Shown here: piece by piece, positions 46,548 to 58,700 of the stretch
Layout: each line of letters opens with the position of its first letter
Numbering within the stretch: the first letter of the stretch is position 1
From: Nipponacmea schrenckii
Taxonomy: Eukaryota > Mollusca > Gastropoda > Lottiidae
NCBI GenBank assembly: GCA_030562195.1
Contig: CM060202.1
Location: forward strand, 19,640,317-19,704,316
DNA length: 64,000 nucleotides
Direction: 5' to 3'
Notes under the pieces: model-generated
What the model was told of the DNA's origin: nothing
What the model saw: only the letters and a program-made list of their open reading frames with translations
The model's database searches: none
Position numbers and translations under genes: made by a program

Positions 46548-48032
46548 GGGTGTGTACAAAACGAAGACCCAAAGACCTAAGACCTAAGACCTAAAAAAGG
46601 AAGACCCCACGAGGTAAAAAACGAAGACCTAAAAAAGGAAGACCCCACCAAGTAAAAAACGAAGACCCTGTGAAAAAAATCCGACAAGGCATAGGAATAT
46701 TCCATTGAAAAATTACTGGATGGTTAAGCATGTCAACACGCCAATTTCCCCAGAAAATGAGCAAAATCCATCCATCACCCGGTAGGGAAGGGAGGGGGTG
46801 GTGGATTTTGCTCATTTTCTGAGGAAATTGGCGTATTGACATGCTTAACCTTCGAGTAAAATTTCAAAGGAATATTCCTATGCCTTGTCGGATTTTTTCA
46901 CAGGGTCTTCGTATTTTACTTGGTGGGGTCTTCCTTTTATACCTTTTTTTACGTCCGTATTTATGTTTCACCCTGTAGGGAAGGGAGGGGGTGATGGATT
47001 TTGCTCATTTTCTGGGGAAATTGGCGTATTGACATGCTTAACCTTCGAGTAAAATTTCAATGGAATATTCCTATGCCTTATCGGATTTTTTCACAGGGTC
47101 TTCGTTTTTTACCTGGTGGGGTCTTCCTTGTATACCTTTTTTTTACGACCGTATTTATGTTTCACCCTGTAGGGAAGGGAGAGGGTGATGGATTTTGCTC
47201 ATTTTCTGGGGAAATTTGCGTATTGACATGCTTAACCTTCGAGTAAAATTTCAATGGAATATTCCTATGCCTTGTCGGATTTTTTCACAGGGTCTTCGTT
47301 TTTTACTTGGTGGGGTCTTCCTTTTATACCTTCTTTTTTACATCCGTATTTATGTTTCACCCTGTAGGGAAGGGAGAGGGTGATGGATTTTGCTCATTTT
47401 CTGGGGAAATTGGCGTATTGACATGCTTAACCTTCGAGTAAAATTTCAATGGAATATTTCTATGCCTTGTCGGATTTTTTCACAGGGTCTTCGTTTTTTA
47501 CTTGGTGGGGTCTTCCTTTTATACCTTCTTTTTTACGTCCGTATTTATGTTTCACCCTGTAGGGAAGGGAGGGGGTGATGGATTTTGCTCATTTTCTGGG
47601 GAAATTGGCGTATTGGCATGCTTAACCTTCGAGTAAAATTTCAATGGAATATTCCTATGCCTTGTCGGATTTTTTCACAGGGTCTTCGTTTTTTACCTGG
47701 TGGGGTCTTCCTTTTATACCTTTTTTTTACGTCTGTATTTATGTTTCACCCTGTAGGGAAGGGAGGGGGTGATGGATTTTGCTCATTTTCTGGGGAAATG
47801 GGCGTATTGACAAGCTTAACCTTCGAGTAAAATTTCAATGGAATATTCCTATGCCTTGTCGGATTTTTTCACATGGTCTTCGTTTTATATCTGGTGGGGT
47901 CTTCCTTTTTTAGGTCTTCGTTTTTTACCTGGTGGGGTCTTCCTTTTTTAGGTCTTCGTTTTTTACCTCGTGGGGTCTTCCTTTTTTAGGTCTTAGGTCT
48001 TAGGTCTTTGGGTCTTCGTTTTGTACACACCC
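46548..48032. mobile_element. Fold-back DNA transposon (MULE/Foldback-like) with internal 194-bp satellite
   Basis: The ends GGGTGTGTACAAAACGAAG (46548) and CTTCGTTTTGTACACACCC (to 48032) are exact inverses. The arms extend for about 235 bp and contain sub-repeats (GACCTAAGACCTAA; AAACGAAGACC). A 9-bp direct duplication ACAATAATC flanks it (46539-46547 and 48033-48041). The core is six tandem units of 194-195 bp, whose GATTTTGCTC landmarks fall at 46803, 46997, 47191, 47386, 47581 and 47775. It is inserted in a LINE and encodes no transposase. The 9-bp duplication and modular long arms fit Foldback or Mutator-type elements. Confidence 0.85.
46790..47880. repeat. Six-copy 194/195-bp satellite inside the fold-back element
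   Basis: Each unit includes GCTCATTTTCTGGGGAAATT, CCTATGCCTTGTCGGATTTT and TTTCACCCTGTAGGGAAGGG. Because 195 is divisible by three, each unit has a near-identical short frame beginning MLIFWGNWRIDMLNL. No known domain is seen and coding is doubtful. Confidence 0.95.
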
Positions 48033-48181
48033 ACAATAATCCATGATGGGTAAAATATAACTATTATAAAATAAAATACGTGTTTCAAATGGTAAGTGGG
48101 ATTTAATTCGGTTCAGTAGGTAAATTTTTTATGTTAAATTGGAACATAGCAAAGTCCCACTCTGTGCCATAATTGGCTCTA

Positions 48182-48296
<115 letters not shown>

Positions 48297-49195
48297 AATA
48301 CATCTCTTTTTAACGGAAATATTTATTTATATATTATCGTTTAAAGCTCGACATGTTTTATTTTTATGAAATGGTTAGAGTTAAGTGTACGGCGAAAGTT
48401 GAGGAGGAAATAAAATATTTAGAATTTAGTGTCTTGTATATCTACTACTGCCCCAACTCTTTACTTTATACTGCAAGTTGAATATATAAGTAAGACATTG
48501 GGATTATCAAAGTGTATAATCTTATTGTTTCAAGACACGCAATATTTCTTATGTAGTTTTAAAATAAAATATATAATAAAGAAAAAATCCGGATTTTGTC
48601 TGAAATAAATATCTGGGATGCCATCTTTAATACAATGAAGATAATCAGACACATTAGAAATAAAATCTAAACTCGTAACGCCATTGTTTGTTTTAAAATC
48701 CCTTTCTCTTGAGTTCACATGTTTGCTCCGGGCACTTCAACACGTGGTCAAAACAGGGGGCGTGGCACGTCAACACTCTAAACTAATATACAACGGCCAT
48801 CTTCATTAACCATCTCACGAAAGGCGGGATTTCAACGTGATTGTAACGAGATTATACGGAAAGTATAGGATTATCAAAAGTGAAGTCTTTTTCGCTTGTT
48901 TGATTATTGTTCATCCATGCACGATTATCTTACATTCACTTAGAGCATCTCAAAGCAGACATGTTTCTGGTTTCTATAGAGACACGTGACCGGTACTGGG
49001 CAACTAGTCAATGGGTCACGTGATAGAAACAGGTAGACAAAATTTAAATAATTATCTCCAATGTTAAAAACGCCTGTCACGCACCTAATTATCAAAAATG
49101 ATATTATTGTATATTTGATCTGGTTTGTCTAATTATCAAAATTTTTCAGAACTTTTTAGTCTCGACACTCAAGAGTTATTAAAATACATTTTACG
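48297..49195. other. Non-coding stretch between repeats
   Basis: No gene seen. 48720-49080 is less AT-rich and holds CACGTGG, GGGGGCGTGGC (KLF/SP-like) and CGGCCATCTT (YY1-like), a possible regulatory island. Confidence 0.45.
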
Positions 49196-49196
49196 T

Positions 49197-51102
49197 TATA
49201 TTACAGAAATAATGTTTATATTATATTACAGAAATAATGTTTATATTATATAACAGAAATAAGGTTTATATCATATTACAGAAATAATGTTTATATTATA
49301 TAACAGAAATAAGGTTTTTATTATATTACAGAAACAAGGTTTATATTATATTACAGAAATACGGTTTATATTATATAACAGAAATAAGGTTTATATTATA
49401 TTACAGAACTAATGTTTATATTATATAAGAGTAATAAGGTTTATATCATATAACAGAAATAAGGTTTATATTATATTACAGAAATAAGGTTTATATTATA
49501 TTACAGAAATAAGGTATATATTATATAACAGAAATAAGGTTTATATTATATTACAGAAATAATGTTTTATTTTTAAAAAAAGGTAACAGAAATAAGGTTT
49601 ATATTTTCATATAACAGAAATAAGGTTTATATTATATTAAAAAGAAATAAGGATAATTAATATATACAGAAATAAGGATTTATAATTATATTACAGAAAT
49701 AAGGTTTATATTATATTACAATAATAAGGTTTATATTATATAACAGAAATAAGGTTTATATTATCTTACAAAAATAAGGTTAAAATTATATTACAGAAAT
49801 AAGGTTTATATAGAAATAAGGTTTATATTATATTACAGAAATAAGGTTTATATTATATAACAGAAATAAGGTGAAAATTACATTACAAAAATAAGGTTTA
49901 TTAAATATTACAGAAATAAGGTTTATATTATATTACAGAAATAAGGTTTATAAAATATTACAGAAATAAGGTTTATATTATATTACAGAAATAAGGTTTA
50001 TATTATGTTACAAAAATAAGGTTAAAATTATATTACAGAAATAAGGTTTATATAGAAATAAGGTTTATATTATATTACAGAAATAAGGTTTATATTATAT
50101 TACAGAACTAATGTTTATATTATATAAGAGTAATAAGGTTTATATCATATAACAGAAATAAGGTTTATATTATATTACAGAAATAAGGTTTATATTATAT
50201 TACAATAATAAGGTTTATATTATATAACAGAAATAAGGTTTATATTATCTTACAAAAATAAGGTTAAAATTATATTACAGAAATAAGGTTTAAATCATAT
50301 TACAGAAATAAGGTTTATATTATATTACAGAAATAAGGTTTATATTATTAACAGAAATAAGGTGAAAATTACATTACAAAAATAAGGTTTATTAAATATT
50401 ACAGAAATAAGGTTTATATTATATTACAGAAATAAGGTTTATAAAATATTACAGAAATAAGTTTTATATTATATTACAGAAATAAGGTTTATAAATATTA
50501 CAGAAATAAGGTTTATATTATATTACAGAAATAAGGTTTATAAAATATTACAGAAATAAGGTTTATATTATATTACAGAAATAAGGTTAAAATTATATTA
50601 CAGAAATAAGGTTTATATTATATAGCAGAAATAAGGTTTATGTTATATTACAGAAATACGGTTTATATCATATTACAGAAATAAGGTTCATATTATATTA
50701 CAGAAATAAGGTTTATATTATATAGCAGAAATAAGGTTTATATTATATAGCAGAAATAAGGTTAACATTATATTGCAGAAATAAGGTTTACTTTATATAG
50801 CAGAAATAAGGTTCATATCATATTACAGAAAGGTTTATATTTTATTACAGAAATAGGGTTTATATTATATAGCAGAAATAAGGTTTATATTATATAGCAT
50901 AAATAAGGTTTGCATTATATTGCAGAAATAAGGTTTATATTATATAACAGAAATAAGGTTTACATTATATCACAGAAAAAAAGTCTAATATTATATTACA
51001 GAAATAAAGTTTGAAATTATATCACAGAAATAAGGTTTATAAAATATTACAAAAATAAAGTTTATATTATATAACAGAAACAAGGTTTACATTATATAGC
51101 AA
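49197..51102. repeat. 25-bp minisatellite, about 1.9 kb
   Basis: Roughly 75 units are built on TTACAGAAATAAGGTTTATA plus five further bases, with variants AAAATTA, ATAGCAG and TCATATTACAG. Segments of about 240-300 bp recur (for example those holding GGTTTATATAGAAATAAGG near 49800 and 50040), showing higher-order duplication. Confidence 0.95.
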
Positions 51103-51114
51103 ATAATGATATTA

Positions 51115-52440
51115 TTCTGTCTTGACTATGCAATTTTTGAAATAAATGATAGGGTCTACTATTTTTTGTAATAGATTATAAATTATCAATATCAACACGA
51201 TATTAGCTGGATATTGACCCGGTTTTGTCTGCAGACTGACACACTGTATAAATTATCTGTGGAATGACAGATCAGAGTGATAAATAGTTATATAGTTACC
51301 CACTTTAACAACTGAACAAATCTCTCTCCAATCTTTCAACAGAATTACTACAATTCCCCTCAGCCAACAACAATTTTTTTTTGTTTTTTTATTATGAATG
51401 AATGAATACGTGCCAGTTTCAAGGGTCTGGTAATTTTTGAATACTTTTTATTAAGACAAAAAAATAACCTAAAATCCATACTTTGGAAAGTGGAAACTTC
51501 TGACCTAATGCCATATCCTAAGGCCGAGATGAACATAGATTCGACCATTGGATCATTCTCTAGCAATATTTAAAAATTTATTCGACAAGTTTTAAGTCAT
51601 GCAGGCAGTGATTAATAAGCTATTTGTAATTAATGAGGTACAATCAGCTAAAAACAATTAAACATCATGGCATGCGGGTTGGAACAATCGTCGTTAGGGC
51701 GACTTTTATTGCTCTTTTTTCTAGTCCATTTGAAGAGTTCCTTCTTCTTGTCGAGTTTATTGGTTCTTGAATCAAATTAATTTGTTTTCCATTTCCAATC
51801 GACAATATTCAAATTAATTGAGCATTTATCACCTTTTCTGCTCCATTTATTTTAAATATTAGTCAGGCTGCTGAGGGTCACGCGCTAGAAACAATTCCGC
51901 TATCATTGTTACGTCCTGATGACCACGCGCGAGGCTAGCACGTGAGATTGTAACGTGTGTGGTAAAGAGTGGAATCTCGAGATGTGAAATACAGGAACTG
52001 TATGATTAATTAGAAGGCATGATTTCTATAACTCGACAATAATTTAAATAATATTATCATTACCATAGTAATACGTTCTAACTAAATTCTCATTCATCAG
52101 ATCACGTCGGTCAAACGAACTGCATCTCGTGCGTTACGTTGACCAGCAAGAACACGTGACACCCCGTATAAGTACAATAATCCGATGACCACATTTATCA
52201 ATGTATTCCCACGACTCGAGGAGACTGTCAAATTGATGTCATTTAAACCTGTCATATTGGTCAGAATTTATCGGATTATTATGCAGGATACTTGAGAAAT
52301 AACGGAATATAACTCATATTCTTCTAGCTGCCCTCACTACGGCTATCATTACAAATATAATATTGTCTTAAAAATAGGGAAAATTGGAAGCTGTGTATAG
52401 CCTTAATTTAATTTTAACTAAACCTAGAATCATTTGTATT
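51115..52440. other. Non-coding island between two minisatellites
   Basis: No gene recognised. 51870-52170 is richer in ACGT and CACGTG motifs and contains AACAAT (51890-51895) facing ATTGTT (51905-51910), an inverted SOX-like pair. It may be a regulatory patch; this is inference. Confidence 0.45.
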
Positions 52441-52444
52441 TATC

Positions 52445-54140
52445 ACTTATAAGGTTTTATAACTTAAGCTTGCTAGGCTTTATAATTTCAGCTTGATAGG
52501 CTTTATAATTTCAGCTTGCAAGGTTTTATAATTTCAGCTTGCTAGGTTTTATAGTTTCAGCTTGCTAGGCTTTACAATTTCAGCTTGCTAGGCTTTATAG
52601 TTTCAGCTTGCTAGGCTTTATAATTTCAGCTTTCCAGGCTTTATAATTTCAGCTTGCAAGATTTTATAATTTTAGCTTGCTAGGCTTTTTATTTTCAGCT
52701 TGCAAGATTTTATAATTTCATCTTGCTAGGCTTTATATTTTCAGTTTGCTAGGCTATATAGTTTCAGCTTGCTAAGCTTTATAATTTCAGCTTGCTAGAC
52801 TTTATAATTACAGCTTGCAAGATTTTATAATTTCAGCTTGCTAGGCTTTATAATTTCAGCTTGCTAGATTCTATAATTTCAGCTTGCCAGATTTTATAAT
52901 TTCAGCTTGCCAGTCTTTATAGTTTCAGCTTGCTAGGCTTTATAATTTCAGCTTGCTAGATTCTATAATTTCAGCTTGCCAGATTTTATAATTTCAGCTT
53001 GTCAGTCTTTATAGTTTCAGCTTGCTAGGCTTAATAATTTCAGCTTGCTAGGCTTTATAATTTCAGCTTCCCAGGCTCTATAGTTTCAGCTTGCTAGGCT
53101 TTATAATTTCAGTTTAATAGGCTTCATAATTTCAGCTTGCTAGGTTTTATAATTTCAACTTGCTAGGCTTTATTGTTTCAGCTTGCTAGGCTTTATTGTT
53201 TCAGCTTGCTAGGCTTTATAATTTCAGCTTGCTAGAGTTTTATAATTTCAACTTGCTAGGCTTTATTATATCAGCTTTCCGGGCTTTGTAATTTCAGCTT
53301 GCAAGATTTTATAATTTCAGCTTGCTAGTCTTTTTTTCAGCTTGCAAGATTTTATAATTTCAGCTTGCTAGGCTTTATATTTTCAGTTTGCTAGGCTATA
53401 TAGTTTCAGCTTGCTAAGCTTTATAGTTTCAGCTGGCTAGGCTTTATAATTTCAGCTTGCAAGATTTTATAATTTCAGCTTGCTAGGCTTTATAATTTCA
53501 GCTTGCTAGGCTTTATATTTTCAGTTTGCTAGGCTATATAGTTTCAGCTTGCTAGGCTTTATAGTTTAAGCTTGCTAGGCTTTATAATTTCAGCTTGCAA
53601 GATTTTATAATTTCAGCTTGCTAGGCTTTACAATTTCAGCTTGATAGGCTTTATAATTTCAGCTTGCCAGGTTTTATAATTTCAGCTTGCTAGATTTTAT
53701 AGTTTCAGCTTGCTAGGCTTTATAATTTCAGCTTTCCAGGCTTTATAGTTTCAGCTTGCCAGACTTTGAAGTTTCAGCTTGCTAGGCTTTATAATTTCAG
53801 CTTGCTAGGCTTTATATTTCAGTTTGCTAGGCTTATATTTCAGCTTGCTAGCTTTATAATTTCAGCTTAATAGGCTTCATAATTTCAGCTTGCTAGGTTT
53901 TATTGTTTCAACTTGCTAGGCTTTATTGTTTCAGCTTGCTAGGCTTTATTGTTTCAGCTTGCTAGGCTTTATAATTTCAGCTTGCTAGGGTTTTATAATT
54001 TCAACTTGCTAGGCTTTATTGTTTCAGCTTGCTAGGTTTTATAATTTCAGCTTGCTGGGCTTTATAATTTCAGTTTGTTAGGTTTTATAATTTCAGCAAG
54101 CTGGGTTTATAATTTCAGCTGGTTAGGCTTTAAAATTTCA
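52445..54140. repeat. 23-bp minisatellite, about 1.7 kb
   Basis: Roughly 73 units are built on AATTTCAGCTTGCTAGGCTT plus TAT, with variants GCAAGATTTTAT, TTTCCAGG and AGTTTCAG. No stop-free coding logic is seen. Confidence 0.95.
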
Positions 54141-54199
54141 AGTATGGAAAATGGAAAGATTATTGGTCGATCTACATATATTCTCTTCCCAATTCCCAA

Positions 54200-54290
54200 A
54201 AGAAGGAATGAATGGATGAATGAATGAACTAAAGAATGAATGGAGAATGAACGAATGAATGAATAAATGAAGAATGAATGAACGTTATCT
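54200..54290. repeat. (GAAT)n-like microsatellite
   Basis: Interrupted GAATGAATGAAT repeats. Confidence 0.9.
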
Positions 54291-55650
54291 CTATACAGAA
54301 GCCGGCCTCTGTTTGTAACAAGATATTTGTTTGAATAGACAATAATCTCGACTGGACTTTAAATCAGTGAAACCTGTATAAGGTAGAAGATAAGCGGCCA
54401 GATTGCCGGGTTGCCAGGCAGAATTTAATAAAGATACAATAGTCATATCATACTACTGATAGGGAGGGGGTGGGGTTATTCTGGTCACATGGACAGATAG
54501 ATACTAATATCAAACACTGGTACTCATACCGACACTATCTTTTAGTTTTTAAAAATCGTGAATAAATTGAATCAGGGTGTACGGGAGACTAGATCATGAA
54601 TAAGGAATGAAATGAAATGGAGTATTACGTCCTATTCTTCTGTGTTTGACAGAGTTAATGATACACGGAACTATTCTAAAACAGTACACCTTCAGACGAC
54701 GAAAAAATATACTTAAGAAGCAAATAAATACACTTTGGAAATTGATGATTGAATAATTGCTCTGGAGGACTAGAAGCCGGATAAATAAATGTTAATTAGA
54801 CTTTTAAACTTATTTTTTAAGATGTGAGTGAATGTCCTTTTACTATCAAATCAAGTTAAAGATGAAATAATATTGTCAATATAAACAGACAATTTGGCAT
54901 CTTGGATTGTTTTTTTGTTTTTTTTTTTTTTTTTTACCAGAGGAAAGATTCTGAACTATCTAAGAGGCAATTGTCAGTGTGACTGGATAAATACATCGTC
55001 AATCTGTTTTTACAGCTTAACCATCTTCTAGTAACCAGGCTTTATTTAGGTATTAAACATTTAGTATCCATTAATTGAATTAACTGATTATAGGTTTTTT
55101 TAAAGTAAATCGCTGAATATTGCTATGAAAAAAAATATAACCATGAATATTTTTTGGCATTTGGTAGCTCCGCGAAAGACATCTGAAATGAAGATATAAA
55201 GCTATTTCGTTTCGGGACTAGTTCAATTAATAAAAATATTGTATCGTCATGTCAAACCATTTCCACCTGAGCACTTTCTATTAAACTTAGATCTGATATA
55301 AGACACGGGTGTCAAGCACAAGGACAGGATCCAATAGAGAGTGTCAGGAACACGAGGCACCAGCCAGCAGACGTCATTTCTAAAACCAATAAAACTTTTA
55401 TTAGTTAGCGACTGACGGTAGCCATCATGGCGGCTCTCCAGAAATAACAGATATTGGTTTGTTATTATTACAATCACAATGAAAATTGGACAAACTCTGC
55501 TCTGATGGGAGCTCATCAAATTGTCCAAATCCTATTAAACTAGCCATCAAATCGACGATCAACCGTCCATTTTATTACAAAACCTTCACTCAAATCCACC
55601 ATGATGGTCGCCATTTTGAATGTGATGACATCACATAGTTACCTTTATTG
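54291..55650. other. Xlox upstream region
   Basis: No gene seen. It contains an inverted fragment of the GTAAAACTCCATTTCATT SINE family near 54605-54660 and a T tract near 54910-54936. In the last 250 bp there are YY1-like patches (CATCATGGCGGC near 55424; CGCCATTTTG near 55609) and a TGACATCA CRE-like site near 55626. Confidence 0.5.
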
Positions 55651-55656
55651 ACCAAT

Positions 55657-55663
55657 TATAAAT
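55657..55663 (+). promoter_or_regulatory. Xlox: Candidate TATA box of Xlox
   Basis: TATAAAT lies 65 bp before the ATG, preceded by a CCAAT sequence. A competing reading is that TTTTATTTCCAG (ending near 55709) is a splice acceptor and the 5' UTR begins further upstream. Confidence 0.4.
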
Positions 55664-55721
55664 GAGGTGCCAGTTTGATCCGAAAGTTACTGTAACATTT
55701 TATTTCCAGATTTCTCTCAAG

Positions 55722-58700
55722 ATGGAGCACGGAGCTTATTTCGGCCAAACGATGTATTCTCGGGACAATTACACTACATCCATGATGGGTTCTTTCACTA
55801 CCCAACCTTCCACGTGTATCTATTCTAGAAACTGTTCACAAAGTGTTTTTGGTGGCCATACAATGGCGGTCGTGGACCAGTGTTTCTTACAACATGAAGA
55901 AAACACACCAGGTGTTGTTCAAGATCAGATGGGAGACGGACTGCAAGAATCTTCACAAAATGGACGGCAATGTGTTGACAACCCGGTTCAAGCTCATCTT
56001 CAGACATCTAATGTGAACCCTCTATTGTCGATGGATGTACCACCGCCGGCTCACTGTCAGAATCGTGTTGGAAACCAGACGGCTGATCAGTTACAGTTCC
56101 CTTGGATGAAAACAACCAAATCTCACGCCCATCAGTGGAAGGCGCAATGGCCAGGTAAGATGTGATTTTTTTAGTCAAAGACTTGAAGTGTGTCGCCAGG
56201 TAAAACATTTAAAGTCCGTGGACAGTTAAGATGTGATTTTTTTCAGACAAGTAGGGCCCCAAAAACTTGAGTCTGGAAGAACAAAAACTTGAAGTGCGTC
56301 GCCAAGAACAAAAACTTGAAGTCCGTCGCCAGGTTTAATGACTTGAATTCCGTCGCCAGGTATAAAGACTTGAATTCCGTCGCCAGGTATAAAGACTTGA
56401 AGTCCGTCGCCAGGTATAAAGACTTGAAGTCCGTCGCCAGGTATAAAGACCTGAAGTCCGTCGCCAGGTACAAAAAACCTGAAGTCCGTCGCCGGGTTAT
56501 AAAGCCCTTGAAGTCCGTCCATGGCCATGTACAAAGACCTGAAGTCCAGTCCATGGCCAAGTACAAAAACTTGAAGTCCGTCGCAAGGTACAAACACTTG
56601 AAATTCGTGGCCAGGTAAAAAAAACCTCGAAATCCGTGGCCAGTTGAGATCATTGTAAGTTGGTTAGATGACAAGCGAGCTACGGATATACTGATTTGAA
56701 GTACTGTAGTATCAATCAACGTACTTGGGCACCACTGGCGGGATAGATAATATTTGACCAGATTCCGAGTGAAGACTGTAGGGCGTAGGGCCTACCACTA
56801 AAAGTCAAAAATTATGTAATACCCATAAAATAACGGTCGCTAACAACTCCAGCGAAAACTCAGAGTTACCACTTAGGGTTAGTCAAGTGTTTGTGATGGT
56901 TCAAGTAGAGCTTCAATTTGTTCATTCACATAGATGTTCAGTGAGGATTTCAGAAAAATATTTGTGATACATGTATATATTTTACTGATATATATTCAAC
57001 GCAGGGGCAGAATTCGAAAGAATAGAACGTGGGTGACTTTATACTTATAATATAGGTCTGATTTCAATTCAGATATTATAATAACACTCAGCAGTATTTG
57101 AACAGGATAATGAGGACCAAAATTAAGATTTATTTTGTTTTTTTAGATTTGGATTTCAGAACCGTTGAAAGATCAAGACTACCATACTTTTCATGATTAT
57201 AACCTTAACCATTTTTAACTATTGTTTACACTAACTATCTCATCCTATAATGTTGTTTCTTACTTCATGACCTAGGCCAGTGCTTTCTTGAGAATACTAT
57301 TCTCATCTCATAATAACACTCAGCAAACAGTCTATATTTTGTCTCATGTTGAATTTTGCAAATGACTTGATGGATATTCTCAAAAACTAGCGATTCAAGG
57401 AGCTGCCACTTCCATGAAACGTGTATATATTTTGGTCGTATTTCATTTTGTAAAATGGAGAGGATGATATAATATGATATAGCGCATTAAATAAAGGAAT
57501 AAGGAATCATGTCATCTACAATTCAATTCACATTCACTCATGCTTTTTTCTATTCATAACGGTGGAATGTAATTTATCAAATTGCTAATTTATAAAAATG
57601 AAATGTAGACGAGGTCAGGAAGTCAGATAATAAGTTGTACAACATGAAGATAAACAGATCAAAATAAATCCGTTGTCTGGTCGCGAGAAATAAATTATAT
57701 CGTCGAAAACTAATTTATATATTTCTATAAAAATTTTAAAATCTGACACGTTAATTTTTAAAATAAATTTTGACATTATTTATTAATTGTAGATATACAG
57801 GTATGGTTATTGTAATTCTACAGGTATATTTTATTTGTAATTATATACAGGTATATTATTTGTAAATATACAGGTATATTAATTGTAAATATACAGGTAA
57901 ATTAGTTGTAGATATACAGGTATATTTTATTTGTAATTATATATAGGTATATTAGTAGTTAATATACAGATATATTTTAATTATAAATATGCAGGTAAAT
58001 TAGTTGTAAATATACAGATATATTTGATAGTAAATATACAAGTGTATTAATTGTAAATATATAGGTATGTTAACTGTAAATATACAGGTATTATTACTGT
58101 AAATATACAGGTATGTTAACTGTTAATATACAGATATATTTTATTTGTAATTTTATATACTAGGTATGTTAACTGTAAATATACAGGTATGTTAACTGTA
58201 AATATACAGGTATGTTATGTAATATACAGGTATGTAATGTAAATATACAGGTATGTTAACTGAAATATACGTATTTTTGTAATATACAATGTAATCTTAT
58301 ATAGGTATATTAGATGTAAATATACAGGTATACTTTTTTGTAATCATATACAGGTATATTATTCGTAATTAATATATATTAATTGTAAATATACAGGTGT
58401 ATTTATTGTTAATATAAACGTATATTAATTGGAAATATACAGGTATATTTTATTTGTAAATATTCAAATGTATTAATTGTAAACTTGGTAAATTTAGTAT
58501 ATAATTACCGAGTCTTTGGGTGAGGTAAAATATCGCACACCAATAGATTTATGATCTACGAAACTTTCATAAATATGTATCCTTGAGTTTAATCACTTGT
58601 AATATTTCTAATGGTCTCATTTTGATAAAGAAAAACTTGTTATATAATCATCAGCAAAATTAGAATATTTTTTTTCTCTTACTCTTTTTTTTTTCCTTAT

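Noticed and set aside
46591..47830. Repeated frames starting MLIFWGNWRIDML inside the fold-back element
   Set aside because: The 195-bp unit is divisible by three, so one short open frame repeats. No domain, and the frame is disrupted where the unit is 194 bp.
56243..56719. Repetitive minus- and plus-strand frames in Xlox intron 1 (GDGLQVF and YKDLKSVAR types)
   Set aside because: By-products of the 27-28-bp minisatellite in an intron.
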